A stretch of DNA of 41,192 nt from Clostridium puniceum (GTDB lineage: Bacteria; Bacillota; Clostridia; Clostridiales; Clostridiaceae). Both the position numbers and the translations under genes were made by a program. Location: contig NZ_LZZM01000196.1 of the NCBI RefSeq assembly GCF_002006345.1, positions 1 through 41,192 on the forward strand, read 5' to 3'. The notes beneath the pieces are model-generated. The model saw only the letters and a program-made list of their open reading frames with translations, was not told the origin of the DNA and made no database searches. Every line of letters starts with the position of its first letter. The stretch's first letter is position 1. Of this stretch, positions 7,650-16,561 are shown in pieces.

Positions 7650-8279
7650 ATGAGTATAAGTATAGCATTAACAAAAGGAAGATTAGAAAAAGAAACTATT
7701 AAAATTTTAGATAAAGCTAAGTTTGATCCCTCAGAATTAAAAGATAAAGGAAGAAAACTTGTATTTAAAGATAAAAAAGAAGATATAAAGTATTTTTTGG
7801 TAAAAGCTCCTGATTCAATAACATATGTAGAACATGGAGTGGCTGATCTTGGCGTTGTTGGTAAAGATACTATTTTAGAAAGTGATAATAACTGCTATGA
7901 AGTATTAGATTTAGGATTTGGAAAGTGTGGATTTATAGTTGCATCTTTACCTAAAAATGATATTTTTAAGAAAGTTGGTCACGTGAAAATAGGAACTAAA
8001 TATCCAAAGGTAGCAAAAGAATATTTTAAAAATAAGGGAATAGATGTGGAAGTTATAAAAATAGAAGGATCGGTGGAACTTGCACCAATACTTGGGTTGT
8101 GCGATGGAGTTGTAGATATTATGGAAACAGGAACAACATTAAAAGAAAATGGATTAGTTGTATTAGATAGAATTTGTGAAATAAGTGCAAGGTTGATTGT
8201 AAATAAAGCGAGCTTTAAAATGAAGCAAAATGAAATTTGGGGGTTCATAGATAGGATTAAAGAAGTGATTAATAATTGA
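7650..8279 (+). CDS. hisG: ATP phosphoribosyltransferase, short form HisG
   Basis: A 209-residue catalytic subunit joining ATP and PRPP to give phosphoribosyl-ATP, the committed step of histidine synthesis. Family features are IALTKGRLEKE at the N terminus, the DLGVVGKDT region near residue 70, and the PRPP-binding loop DIMETGTTLKENGL near residue 155. The length is that of HisG-S, which lacks the C-terminal ACT-like regulatory domain and needs HisZ, the preceding gene. The start at 7650 is chosen because AATGGAGGAG sits at the right distance; longer in-frame starts at 7626 overlap hisZ. Confidence 0.95.
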   Translation: MSISIALTKGRLEKETIKILDKAKFDPSELKDKGRKLVFKDKKEDIKYFLVKAPDSITYVEHGVADLGVVGKDTILESDNNCYEVLDLGFGKCGFIVASLPKNDIFKKVGHVKIGTKYPKVAKEYFKNKGIDVEVIKIEGSVELAPILGLCDGVVDIMETGTTLKENGLVVLDRICEISARLIVNKASFKMKQNEIWGFIDRIKEVINN

Positions 8280-8408
8280 CAAATTTCGTGAAATGTTGAT
8301 AATTATAAGTAATATATTTTAAATAATTATTAAAGAATATCCGAATATATTGAAAAATTAATTTTTGTAGTTATTGACTTTTATAAAATTAAGGGGGCTA
8401 TTTATCAT

Positions 8409-9710
8409 ATGTTAAAATTCATGGAAATTACAGGAAGCAATAAAAACAGCTTGATTAAAGACCTTAAGGCAAGAGCAATCGAAACAGAACAAGAGATAAT
8501 TTTAAGTGTGAGCAATATTTTATCAAAAGTAAAAAAAGAGGGAGATAAAGCGTTATTTGAACTTACTAAATCATTTGATAAAATTGAACTTAAAACGTTA
8601 GAAGTTTCACCTAGTGAATTAGATGAATGTTTTAATAGTGTAGAAAAAGATTTTATTGAGGCGTTAAAAGAAGCTAAGTTGAATATAGAAGAATATCACA
8701 AAAAGCAAAAAGCAAATGGATTTTTAATGACAAAGGATAAAGGAGTTTATTTAGGACAAAGGGTTCTTCCACTTGAAAGAGTTGGCGTTTATGTACCAGG
8801 TGGAACGGCAGCCTATCCATCATCAGTATTAATGAATGTGATACCTGCAAAAGTTGCTGGTGTAGATGAAATTATAATGGTAACTCCACCAGATAAAGAT
8901 GGAGGAATCAATCCATATATAGGTGTAGCTGCAAGAATTGCTGGAATAGATAAGATATATAAAGTCGGAGGAGCACAAGCAGTTGGGGCTTTAGCTTACG
9001 GGACAGGAACTATTGAAAAAGTCGATAAAATTGTGGGGCCGGGAAATATATTTGTTGCGACAGCTAAAAAATTAGTATTTGGAGAAGTTGATATAGATAT
9101 GATTGCAGGGCCTAGTGAAATTTTGGTCATTGCAGATGAAAAATCGGATCCGAGTTTTGTTGCAGCAGACTTAATGTCACAGGCAGAACATGATAAATTA
9201 GCATCATCTATATTAATCACAACGTCTAAAGAGTTATATGAAAAAGTTGAAGTTGAATTAGAAAGACAAGTTAAAGCTCTTGAAAGAGAAGAAATAATAA
9301 GAGCTTCTCTTAAAGATTTTGGTAGTGCAATGATTTGTGGAACTATTGAAGAATGTATTAATATTTCAAATGCAATTGCACCTGAACATTTAGAAATTAT
9401 GGTTGATGAACCAATGAAATATTTAGGTATGGTTAAAAATGCAGGTTCTGTATTCTTAGGCAGATATTGCCCAGAGCCAATAGGTGATTATTTTGGAGGC
9501 ACAAACCATGTATTACCTACAAGTGGTACAGCAAGATTTTTCTCACCATTGTCAGTTGATAGTTTTATAAAAAAATCATCATTCATTTATTATTCAAAAG
9601 AAGCCATTTTGGAAAATGGAGAAAAAATTATAACATTGGCTAATAAAGAAGGATTGACAGCTCATGCTAATTCTGTGAAAGTGAGATTGAATAAAAATGG
9701 GAATCTATAA
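8409..9710 (+). CDS. hisD: Histidinol dehydrogenase HisD
   Basis: A 433-residue zinc enzyme carrying out the last two oxidations, L-histidinol to histidinal to histidine, with NAD. Motifs include RVGVYVPGGTAAYPS (about 125-140), GPGNIFVATAKK, IAGPSEILVIAD, the catalytic and zinc-site segment SQAEHDKLASS, and PEHLEIM. The length is typical. A GGGGG ribosome binding site precedes the ATG at 8409; an ATG at 8421 is also possible. A 129-base AT-rich spacer separates it from hisG. Its 3' end overlaps hisC by 14 bases, indicating translational coupling. Confidence 0.96.
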   Translation: MLKFMEITGSNKNSLIKDLKARAIETEQEIILSVSNILSKVKKEGDKALFELTKSFDKIELKTLEVSPSELDECFNSVEKDFIEALKEAKLNIEEYHKKQKANGFLMTKDKGVYLGQRVLPLERVGVYVPGGTAAYPSSVLMNVIPAKVAGVDEIIMVTPPDKDGGINPYIGVAARIAGIDKIYKVGGAQAVGALAYGTGTIEKVDKIVGPGNIFVATAKKLVFGEVDIDMIAGPSEILVIADEKSDPSFVAADLMSQAEHDKLASSILITTSKELYEKVEVELERQVKALEREEIIRASLKDFGSAMICGTIEECINISNAIAPEHLEIMVDEPMKYLGMVKNAGSVFLGRYCPEPIGDYFGGTNHVLPTSGTARFFSPLSVDSFIKKSSFIYYSKEAILENGEKIITLANKEGLTAHANSVKVRLNKNGNL

Positions 9711-10734
9711 TGATTACATTAATTCCTATGATGAATATACAATAAATCTAGACAGTAATGAAATTTATCTAGAAATGGATGAAAAAATATGGATGAATAT
9801 GAAATCTTGTTTAACAAGTATACCATTGCATAGATATCCTACTAATGAAATGAAGGATATTAAAGAATTATATGCAAAATATGCAGGAACAGAAGTCAAA
9901 AACATTATTGTAGGAAATGGGTCAGACGAAGTTATAGAACTTGCAATAAGTAAAGCAATTAAGCATGGCAAGAAAGCCTTAAGTTTAGATCCGGATTTTG
10001 TAATGTATGATTTTTATATATCACGATTTGGTGGAGAGCTTAAAACTTATTATATAGGTAAATCTATGAATTTTAATTTAGAAGAATTTATAGAGCTTGG
10101 AAAAAAGGAAGATGTAGATTTGATTGTTTTTTCAAATCCTAACAATCCTACTGGTATTGGAATTGAGCCTAAAAATATAATTGCAATATTAGAAGCTTTT
10201 AAAGAAAAAACTGTTATTGTAGATGAAGCTTATTATGAATTTTATGAAAAATCAATGATTCCATATATAAATGAATATAAAAATTTAATTGTAACAAGAA
10301 CTCTTTCAAAGGCTTGGGGGCTTGCATCATTAAGAGTTGGATTTTTAATATCTCATGAAGATAATGTGCGTGAATTATTAAATTATAAAATACCTTATAC
10401 AATAAATTCTTTTTCACAAAATTTAGCATCTATTGTATTAAAATATCCAGAAAATGTTTTGAAAAATACAAAGTTAATAATTGAGCAAAGAGAAGAATTA
10501 TATAAAAATCTTAAGGAAATTGAAAAGAATGCAGCTATGAAGATACAGTTTTATCCATCTAAAGGTAATTACATATATGGAAGAACATCACATAAAGAAG
10601 CTCTTATAAAAGGGCTTGAGAATATTGGTATTGTAATTAGAAATTTTGGAGATGATACCTTTAGAATAACTGTTGGTTCACCTATGCAAAATAGAAAAGT
10701 AGTAGATGGAATAAGAAAGATTTTTGTATACTAA
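9697..10734 (+). CDS. hisC: Histidinol-phosphate aminotransferase HisC
   Basis: A 345-residue fold-type I PLP enzyme converting imidazole-acetol phosphate and glutamate to histidinol phosphate. Motifs are NLDSNEIYLE at the N terminus, VGNGSDEVIELA, the FSNPNNPTG substrate loop (about 147-155), VDEAYYEF, and the PLP lysine segment TRTLSKAWGLASLRVG near residue 205. It starts inside hisD. The ribosome binding site is weak (GTGAGATT), which fits coupling to hisD translation. CobD at 27124 is a homologue, but the position in the his operon settles this one as HisC. Confidence 0.94.
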   Translation: MGIYNDYINSYDEYTINLDSNEIYLEMDEKIWMNMKSCLTSIPLHRYPTNEMKDIKELYAKYAGTEVKNIIVGNGSDEVIELAISKAIKHGKKALSLDPDFVMYDFYISRFGGELKTYYIGKSMNFNLEEFIELGKKEDVDLIVFSNPNNPTGIGIEPKNIIAILEAFKEKTVIVDEAYYEFYEKSMIPYINEYKNLIVTRTLSKAWGLASLRVGFLISHEDNVRELLNYKIPYTINSFSQNLASIVLKYPENVLKNTKLIIEQREELYKNLKEIEKNAAMKIQFYPSKGNYIYGRTSHKEALIKGLENIGIVIRNFGDDTFRITVGSPMQNRKVVDGIRKIFVY

Positions 10735-10805
10735 TAGGTATATTAGGATTAAAAGAAAAATTCACATTTTGAATAATGTGGCATAAATGAATTTAGGGGG
10801 CTAAT

Positions 10806-11393
10806 ATGTTAGATAGATTCTCAAAAAAAGAAAGAATAACAAAAGAAACTAGTATCAAATTAGATATAAATTTAGATGGAAGTGGAAAAAGTGAAATAAA
10901 TACAGGTATTGGATTCTTTGATCATATGCTGAAATTATTTGCATTTAATAGCAAAATTGATTTAAATTTAATAGCAAAAGGTGATTTAGAGGTATGTGAT
11001 CATCATACAATAGAGGATATTGGAATAACTTTAGGAGAATCATTTAAAGAAGCTTTAGGAGATAAAGTTGGAATAAATAGATATGGAACGTTTTATATTC
11101 CAATGGATGAAACTTTGGCTTTAGTATCACTAGATATAAGCAATAGACCCTTTTTAGTATTTGATTGTAATTTTAGAAGAGAAAAAGTTGGAGAAATGGC
11201 TACTGAAATGGTGGTTGAATTTTTTAGGGCCTTTACTTTTAATGCAGGGATAACACTTCACTTGAAAATTTTATATGGAGAAAATGATCATCATAAAATA
11301 GAAGCATTATTTAAAGCGTTAGGAAAAGCTATAAAAGAAGCTAAATTTAGAAGTGATGAAAATGGAATCCCATCAACTAAAGGAAGCCTTTAA
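10806..11393 (+). CDS. hisB: Imidazoleglycerol-phosphate dehydratase HisB
   Basis: A 195-residue monofunctional dehydratase converting imidazole glycerol phosphate to imidazole acetol phosphate. The manganese-binding histidine motifs are present: [22 protein letters not shown] near residue 60, and [15 protein letters not shown] near residue 160. There is no fused N-terminal histidinol phosphatase domain, unlike E. coli HisB. A stand-alone histidinol phosphatase (HisK/HisN type) is therefore needed, and none is in this window. The ribosome binding site is TTAGGGGG. The 200 bases after the stop hold repeat copy R1. Confidence 0.95.
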   Translation: MLDRFSKKERITKETSIKLDINLDGSGKSEINTGIGFFDHMLKLFAFNSKIDLNLIAKGDLEVCDHHTIEDIGITLGESFKEALGDKVGINRYGTFYIPMDETLALVSLDISNRPFLVFDCNFRREKVGEMATEMVVEFFRAFTFNAGITLHLKILYGENDHHKIEALFKALGKAIKEAKFRSDENGIPSTKGSL

Positions 11394-11394
11394 G

Positions 11395-11486
11395 TCAGTT
11401 AAAAATGAAGAGTTGAGGAAGAAATACTGTTAGGATTTGATGAATAGAAAATTTAAGAACTGCTTTAGCATGTCATCATTAACTGA
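11395..11486. repeat. Intergenic repeat copy R1 (hisB-hisH)
   Basis: Begins TCAGTTAA (11395-11402) and ends TTAACTGA (11479-11486), an 8-bp terminal inverted repeat, with AGTTGAGGAAGAAA internally. Copy R4 at 14445 shares the left end and the GTTGAGGAAGAAA block. It fits a small non-coding element decayed by point mutations. The remainder to 11592 holds no gene. Confidence 0.5.
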
Positions 11487-11592
11487 TAAAGGCTAATAGT
11501 GAATAGTTATGAGATAAATCTCAATTGAAGTAATAATTAAAGGTAATAAGAAAAAATAAAAGAAATGCTAACGGATTTAACGGGGTGTTTAA

Positions 11593-12213
11593 ATGATAGT
11601 TATAATAGATTATGGAATGGGAAATTTAAAAAGTGTTAAAAATGCACTTGATTTTCTTGGGGTAGAAAATAAAATATCATCTGATGAAGAAGAAATAAGA
11701 AAAGCTGATGGATTAATCTTGCCAGGTGTTGGCGCATTTCCTGATGCTATGGACACTATAGAAAGATTAGCTTTAGATAAAATAATAAGAAAAGAAGTAG
11801 CCAATAATAAGCCGCTTTTAGGTATATGCCTTGGCATGCAATTATTATTTGAAAAAGGTTTTGAAGGTCTTGAAAGGTCTGGCCTTGGTTTATTAAAAGG
11901 TAATATTATTAAAATGAAGGATGATAAAGAAAATAATATTAAGATTCCCCATATTGGATGGAATAATTTAATATACAATAAAACAGATGATTTATTTAAT
12001 TCTATAGAAGAAGGTAAATTTGTCTATTATGTACATTCATATTTTGTACAAGACTACAATAATGAAGATTTAGTAGCTTATAGCGAATATGGAGAAAATA
12101 AGATTCCAGGAGTAGTTAGATGTAATAATGTTATGGGAGCCCAATTTCATCCAGAAAAAAGTGGAGATGTAGGGTTAGGTATTTTGAAAAATTTTAGGGA
12201 GTTGATTAAATGA
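11593..12213 (+). CDS. hisH: Imidazole glycerol phosphate synthase glutaminase subunit HisH
   Basis: A 206-residue class I glutamine amidotransferase that feeds ammonia to HisF. The nucleophile cysteine lies in GICLGMQLLFE near residue 80, and the catalytic His-Glu pair in GAQFHPEKSG near residue 187. The N-terminal IIDYGMGNLKSVKNAL is characteristic of HisH. The ribosome binding site is ACGGGGTG. Its stop overlaps the hisA start (ATGA), so the genes are translationally coupled, although its direct partner HisF is one gene further on. Confidence 0.95.
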   Translation: MIVIIDYGMGNLKSVKNALDFLGVENKISSDEEEIRKADGLILPGVGAFPDAMDTIERLALDKIIRKEVANNKPLLGICLGMQLLFEKGFEGLERSGLGLLKGNIIKMKDDKENNIKIPHIGWNNLIYNKTDDLFNSIEEGKFVYYVHSYFVQDYNNEDLVAYSEYGENKIPGVVRCNNVMGAQFHPEKSGDVGLGILKNFRELIK

Positions 12214-12926
12214 TAATTTTACCAGCAATTGATATAATTGATGGAAAGCCAGTAAGATTATATCAAGGAGATTATGATAAAAAAGAAATTGTTGCAGATG
12301 ATATATTTGAAACGGCAAAATCTTTTGAAGATATGGGAGCTGAATATTTACACTTAGTAGATTTGGATGGAGCTAAGAGTGGAAGGAATCAAAATCATGA
12401 ACTAGTAATAAAAATTACTAAGATGCTTAAAATTCCTGTGGAATTAGGTGGAGGAATACGTTCTTTTGAAACTATTAAGTATTTATTAGATAATGGAGTA
12501 GCAAGAATTATTCTTGGAACTATAGCTATAGAAGATGAAGAATTATTGAAAAAAACAATAGATACATATGGTGAAAAAATTGCAGTTGGAATAGACTGCA
12601 AAGATGGTAAGGTTTATGGAAGAGGCTGGCTTGCAGGTGGTAATTTAGATTACATAGATTTTGCTAAGAAAATGGAAAGCGTAGGAGTTAAAAATATAAT
12701 AGTTACCGACATAAGTAAAGATGGAACACTAGAAGGTCCTAATTTAGAAATGCTAAAAGTTCTAAAGAAAAATGTTAATATTGATATTACAGCTTCAGGC
12801 GGAATACGCGATATAGAAAATATAAAAGATTTAATGGAAATAAATGTATATGGAGCAATAACTGGTAAAGCTATATATGCTAAGACTTTGGCATTAAAAG
12901 AAGCAATAAAAATTTCAAAAAAATAA
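12210..12926 (+). CDS. hisA: ProFAR isomerase HisA
   Basis: A 238-residue TIM-barrel enzyme doing the Amadori isomerisation of ProFAR to PRFAR. The N-terminal PAIDIIDGKPVRLYQGDY carries the first catalytic aspartate (about residue 8); the second is in VTDISKDGTLEGPN near residue 168. Phosphate-binding segments GGGIRSFE and ASGGIRD are present. It overlaps hisH by 4 bases. HisF downstream is its half-barrel-repeat homologue. Confidence 0.95.
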   Translation: MIILPAIDIIDGKPVRLYQGDYDKKEIVADDIFETAKSFEDMGAEYLHLVDLDGAKSGRNQNHELVIKITKMLKIPVELGGGIRSFETIKYLLDNGVARIILGTIAIEDEELLKKTIDTYGEKIAVGIDCKDGKVYGRGWLAGGNLDYIDFAKKMESVGVKNIIVTDISKDGTLEGPNLEMLKVLKKNVNIDITASGGIRDIENIKDLMEINVYGAITGKAIYAKTLALKEAIKISKK

Positions 12927-12960
12927 CATAAGCAGATACTGAAAAACATGTAATAAGTAA

Positions 12961-13014
12961 CAGTTAACTGTTATTTGTCCACAGGAGACCCTAAAGGGCA
13001 TTAACTATTAACTG
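12961..13014. repeat. Intergenic repeat copy R2 (hisA-hisF)
   Basis: CAGTTAACTG at the left edge (12961-12970) and ATTAACTG at the right edge (13007-13014), with an internal GGAGACCCTAAAGGGC stretch. It is immediately followed by AATAAACGGGG, which is the hisF ribosome binding site region. The ending TTAACTGAATAAA recurs before hisE. Confidence 0.5.
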
Positions 13015-13031
13015 AATAAACGGGGTGGATT

Positions 13032-13793
13032 ATGCATACAAAAAGAATTATTCCTTGTCTTGATGTCAAGGAAGGAAGAGTTGTTAAGGGGATTAATTTT
13101 GAAGGTCTTGTTGATGTTGGGGATCCCGTTTTACTTGCAGAATATTATAATAAGCAAGGTGCTGATGAATTAGTTTTCTTAGATATAACTGCAACTCATG
13201 AAAAAAGAGGGATAATGGAAGCAGTTGTTCAAAGTGTAGCTGAAAAGATATTTATTCCTTTTACTGTAGGTGGAGGCTTACAAACTTTAGAAGATATAAA
13301 ATCCGTACTTAGAGCAGGTGCAGATAAAGTGAGTTTAAATTCAGCTGCTGTTAGAGATAAAAATCTTATAAAAGAAGGGGCTTTTTACTTTGGAAATCAA
13401 TGTATAGTATTGGCAGCAGATGCAAAGAGAAGAGCTGATAATACAGGTTGGAATGTAGTGATTAATGGTGGGAGAATTGATACTGGAATGGATTTATTAA
13501 AGTGGGTTGAAGAAGCAACATCACTTGGTGCTGGGGAAATTCTTTTAACATCTATGGATGCAGATGGAACTAAAAAAGGCTTTGATTTAGAATTAACTAA
13601 AGCTGTTAGTGATGCAACTAATGTACCTGTAATTGCATCAGGAGGATGTGGATGTTTAGAAGATTTTTATGATGTATTTAAAAATAATATAGCAGAGGCA
13701 GCTCTTGCAGCTTCACTTTTCCACTATGGAGAGTTAACTGTTGCTGAAGTGAAAAAATATTTAAATCATAGAAATATTCCAGTACGTATTTAA
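13032..13793 (+). CDS. hisF: Imidazole glycerol phosphate synthase cyclase subunit HisF
   Basis: A 253-residue TIM barrel that uses HisH-derived ammonia to convert PRFAR to imidazole glycerol phosphate plus AICAR. The N terminus [15 protein letters not shown] holds the catalytic Asp11. The second catalytic aspartate is in [13 protein letters not shown] near residue 176, and phosphate-binding GGGLQ and IASGGCG segments are visible. The start has a good GGGGTGG ribosome binding site, directly after repeat copy R2. Confidence 0.96.
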   Translation: MHTKRIIPCLDVKEGRVVKGINFEGLVDVGDPVLLAEYYNKQGADELVFLDITATHEKRGIMEAVVQSVAEKIFIPFTVGGGLQTLEDIKSVLRAGADKVSLNSAAVRDKNLIKEGAFYFGNQCIVLAADAKRRADNTGWNVVINGGRIDTGMDLLKWVEEATSLGAGEILLTSMDADGTKKGFDLELTKAVSDATNVPVIASGGCGCLEDFYDVFKNNIAEAALAASLFHYGELTVAEVKKYLNHRNIPVRI

Positions 13794-14113
13794 CTATAAG
13801 GAATATGTTTAAAATTATGAGAAAAATTCATAATTGAAATTATAAATAACATAGTTACGTATATTGCAGTTAACAATGAATGTTGAAAGTTCCAAGGAGA
13901 AAGCGCTAGAACCAAAATATAAAATTTTGACTCTAACTTTATCTTTGGGATTTTTTGGAAATTAATTACTAAAAATGTAAAGTTGATTACAGTATGTGTA
14001 AAATTAGGTCTTAGATAGTGTAAAGTAAATCATGAGAAAATAGAAGCAAAAGCTTATTATATTAATTAAGCAAAATGTTTAATTTTTAATTAATTACTTG
14101 GAAGGGGATATAT
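13794..14113. other. hisF-hisI spacer with half a repeat copy
   Basis: A 320-base AT-rich spacer inside the operon. CAGTTAACAATGAATGTTGAAAG from 13867 resembles the left end of the his-operon repeat (copy R3), but I could not find the right end. No open reading frame and no terminator are visible, so transcription probably continues to hisI. Confidence 0.5.
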
Positions 14114-14443
14114 ATGGAAATTTTCGAAAGAGTAGAACAAGTTGATTTTGAAAAAAGTAATGGATTAGTTCCAGCTATAGTTCAAGATTACGAAACTAAA
14201 GAGGTATTAATGCTTGCATATATGTCAAAGGAAAGCTTGAAAAATACACTAGAAGGAGATACTACTTGGTTTTATAGTAGAAGCAGAAAAGAACTTTGGA
14301 ATAAAGGAGCAACTTCTGGACATTTTCAATATGTGAAAGATATCAAAATAGATTGTGATAATGATACAATTTTATTACTTGTAAAACAAGCAGGAGCAGC
14401 ATGTCATACAGGTAATAAAACTTGTTTTTATAGAGACTTATAA
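14114..14443 (+). CDS. hisI: Phosphoribosyl-AMP cyclohydrolase HisI
   Basis: A 109-residue monofunctional enzyme opening the adenine ring of PR-AMP. The zinc and magnesium residues are visible in [10 protein letters not shown] (about 76-85) and in the cysteines of [11 protein letters not shown] (about 96-106). [20 protein letters not shown] is the family core. The separate hisE follows 314 bases later, so this genome has split hisI and hisE rather than the fused enterobacterial form. The ribosome binding site is GGAAGGGG. Confidence 0.95.
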   Translation: MEIFERVEQVDFEKSNGLVPAIVQDYETKEVLMLAYMSKESLKNTLEGDTTWFYSRSRKELWNKGATSGHFQYVKDIKIDCDNDTILLLVKQAGAACHTGNKTCFYRDL

Positions 14444-14444
14444 A

Positions 14445-14518
14445 TCAGTTAACAGTGTACAATTAATAGTTGAGGAAGAAAAGCCAGTAGCTTTTAATCT
14501 TAATTGTTAATTGTGCAT
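14445..14518. repeat. Intergenic repeat copy R4 (hisI-hisE)
   Basis: The left end is TCAGTTAACAGTGTACAATT. An internal GTTGAGGAAGAAA block is shared with R1, and an inverted right half (TTAATTGTTAATTGTGCA) can pair with the left end. This is the best-preserved copy for recognising the element's palindromic layout. Confidence 0.55.
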
Positions 14519-14719
14519 ATTCAATTGAAATATGTGGCACAGCCACTTTGTACTTAAATCAAGGATAACTAATAAAAAATATAAATATATAAGTTCTAAT
14601 TAAGAAAGTTCATAATTTAGTTGGTTGTCTTATCCAATCACTCTAATATAGAAATTAAATACTAATGAACAAAATTTTTTAGAACATATATAGATGAATT
14701 TATGGATTTAAAAATATAA

Positions 14720-14737
14720 CAGTTAACTCTTAACTGA
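14720..14737. repeat. Minimal repeat copy R5 before hisE
   Basis: CAGTTAAC at 14720-14727 and TTAACTGA at 14730-14737 are the two ends of the repeat with almost nothing between them, as if the interior were deleted. It is followed by ATAAATTTGGAGGG, the hisE ribosome binding site. Confidence 0.5.
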
Positions 14738-14757
14738 ATAAATTTGGAGGGATAGAA

Positions 14758-15084
14758 ATGGGAGAAACTATAAGTGCTTTATATGATGTGATTTTAAAAA
14801 GAAAAACTGAAGGTGAAGAGGGTTCTTATACTAAGTATCTTTTTGAAAAAGGAACAGATAAAATACTAAAAAAAGTTGGAGAAGAATGTACTGAAGTTAT
14901 AATAAGCTGTAAGGAAAATAATAAAGAAGAACAAATTAATGAAATTTGTGATTTAACATATCATGTACTTGTTTTAATGGCTCAATTAGGAATTTCAGTT
15001 GAAGAAATTTCAGCAGAACTTGAAAATAGAAAAAATAAAATTAATAATTTTAAAGGTGAAAGAAAACCTGTCTCAAACGTTTAA
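14758..15084 (+). CDS. hisE: Phosphoribosyl-ATP pyrophosphatase HisE
   Basis: A 108-residue all-alpha MazG-superfamily enzyme that hydrolyses PR-ATP to PR-AMP. The metal-binding acidic helices are visible in KKVGEECTEVIIS (about 39-51) and INEICDLTYHVLVLM (about 60-74). It is the last gene of the his operon. The first terminator downstream is not until 15494. The ribosome binding site TTGGAGGGA is good. Confidence 0.94.
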   Translation: MGETISALYDVILKRKTEGEEGSYTKYLFEKGTDKILKKVGEECTEVIISCKENNKEEQINEICDLTYHVLVLMAQLGISVEEISAELENRKNKINNFKGERKPVSNV

Positions 15085-15119
15085 AGGAGAAGAGAATTAA
15101 AAAAATAAGTATTGTAATG

Positions 15120-15277
15120 TTTAAGTGTAGTGTTATAAAGTTGCTTTTTATAAATATCCAGATTTTGTATCGATTTGAACTTATGAAAATTAATGATAAA
15201 ATATAATTAAATAGAACATATATTGAATTTCACTCTACACATAGTAATTCAAATTATTTTATATTACTACACTTAAA
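15120..15277. repeat. 158-bp segment with 12-bp terminal inverted repeats
   Basis: TTTAAGTGTAGT (15120-15131) is perfectly inverted at ACTACACTTAAA (15266-15277), with weaker pairing continuing inward. No open reading frame lies inside. The size and ends fit a MITE-like element, but no target-site duplication is clear, so it could also be a chance or regulatory inverted repeat. Confidence 0.4.
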
Positions 15278-15493
15278 ATTTTAGTAATTATTCAAGGAAT
15301 ATAATTATATAGAAGTTATAATAAATAATCTTTTATGAATAATATAATATTGAAGGAGTGATATTTTAAGAAATAACAATATTGTAAAACTTCTTAATAA
15401 GGATATAAAATTCAATGCCATATTATATAAGTATAAAAAGTAGCCTTAAAGAAGGGATTAGAAGTTTACAAAGACAAAGATAAATGGTTTTGT

Positions 15494-15527
15494 AGCTGTC
15501 GCTCATAATAAGAGTGATAGCTTTTTT
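15494..15527 (+). terminator. Terminator of the his operon region
   Basis: An 11-bp stem AGCTGTCGCTC (15494-15504) with GAGTGATAGCT (15512-15522), including two G-U pairs, loop ATAATAA, then TTTTTT. It is the first intrinsic terminator after hisE. Confidence 0.8.
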
Positions 15528-15607
15528 GTATTTTTAAATAAATATTAGATGAATGTATTAAAAAGTATAAATTAACATAGGATATAACTTAGAGAAGGAG
15601 GTAAATC

Positions 15608-16485
15608 GTGATGAAAAATAAAACAATAAAATTAATTTTAAGTTCATTAGTTATATTGATTATGGCAAGTTTTATAATAGGATGTGGAAATGAGAGAAAA
15701 GAAAATTATGAATCCATAACTATCGGTGGTTCGTCAGCATTATTACCCCTTATGGAAAAAACAATTGAAAAGTTTAATGAAAAAAAAACCTTATGCAGAA
15801 ATTAGTGCTCAAGCAGGAGGATCTGGAACAGGTCTTGCTCAAGTATTAAATGGAGCAGTAGATATTGGGAATTCAGATGTACAAGCAGAAGAGAAATTAG
15901 ACAAAGAACTTGTAAAGAATCTAGTTGACCATAAGGTTATAGCACAAGGTTTCGGTATTGTAGTAAATAAATCTCTTGGAATAGATAATTTAACTTCAAA
16001 TCAAATTAGAGATATATTTTCTGGAAAGATTACTAATTGGAAAGATGTTGGAGGTTCAGATAAAGACATATTGCTTATTCATAGAACAGCTGGTTCAGGG
16101 ACAAGAGCAACCTTTGAAAAAACAATACTTGATGGAAATAAATCTCTTGAAAATGATTCTATAGGAATAACTCAAGATTCAAATGGTGCCGTATTAAGTG
16201 TAATTAAGACAAATGATGGGGCAATAAGTTATCTATCTCTTGTATACATGAATACAGAAGAAGCAAAAAAAACTATTGGATGTATTAAAAATTGATGGAG
16301 TTGCTTCTAAAAAAGAAAATATTATAGATGGGTCATATAAGCTTTGGTCGTGGGGACATATGTATACTAAAGGAGAAGCAACAGGATTAGCAAACGAATT
16401 TATTGAATTTGTAACAAGTTCAGATAATAGTTCCAACATAGAAAGTTTAGGATTTATTCCAGGAGCCGAAATGAAAGTGAAGTAA
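15608..16485 (+). pseudogene. pstS: PstS-like phosphate-binding lipoprotein, two frameshifts
   Basis: Three consecutive frames encode one PstS-family protein. The first part (15608-15790) has a lipoprotein signal peptide ending FIIGC, then the TIGGSSALLPLMEK motif. The middle part (to about 16270) carries AGGSGTGLAQVLNG, FSGKITNWKDVGG and the phosphate-contact loop HRTAGSGTRATFEK. The last part (to 16485) reads LKIDGV, SYKLWSWGHMYTKG and LGFIPG. Each break sits in a run of A: nine A at 15780-15788 where eight keep the frame, and eight A at 16265-16272 where seven do. Removing one A from each restores an uninterrupted 291-codon gene. The start is GTG at 15608 or ATG at 15611, after AAGGAGG. 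No pstC, pstA or pstB follows. It could be a real pseudogene, slippage-prone or a sequencing artefact. Confidence 0.85.
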
Positions 16486-16561
16486 TATGGTATCTTAGAA
16501 TTTTGAGTTAAAAAATATAATTAAATCCCTTTAAAAATATTAGCAAAGGTATGTAAAATGA

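Larger units (their letters stand above)
14444..14757. other. hisI-hisE spacer with two repeat copies
   Basis: A 314-base spacer inside the operon holding repeat copies R4 (about 14445-14518) and R5 (14720-14737). The sequence between them is AT-rich and shows no gene or terminator. GTGGCACAGCCACTTTG near 14533-14550 is a 6-bp GC-richer hairpin that is not followed by a T-run. Confidence 0.5.
15085..15607. other. hisE-pstS intergenic region
   Basis: Contains an inverted-repeat-bounded segment (15120-15277), a GAAGGAGTGAT ribosome-binding-site-like string at 15352 with no start codon after it, and a terminator at 15494. An open stretch 15437-15508 ends GLEVYKDKDKWFCSCRS and then a stop. It has no start codon and could be the 3' remnant of a lost gene, whose ribosome binding site survives at 15352. 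I do not recognise the fragment. Confidence 0.45.

Noticed and set aside
14530..14555. GTGGCACAGCCAC as a possible B12-box or riboswitch core
   Set aside because: It lies in the his operon, lacks the surrounding paired elements of a cobalamin riboswitch, and is a simple short hairpin.
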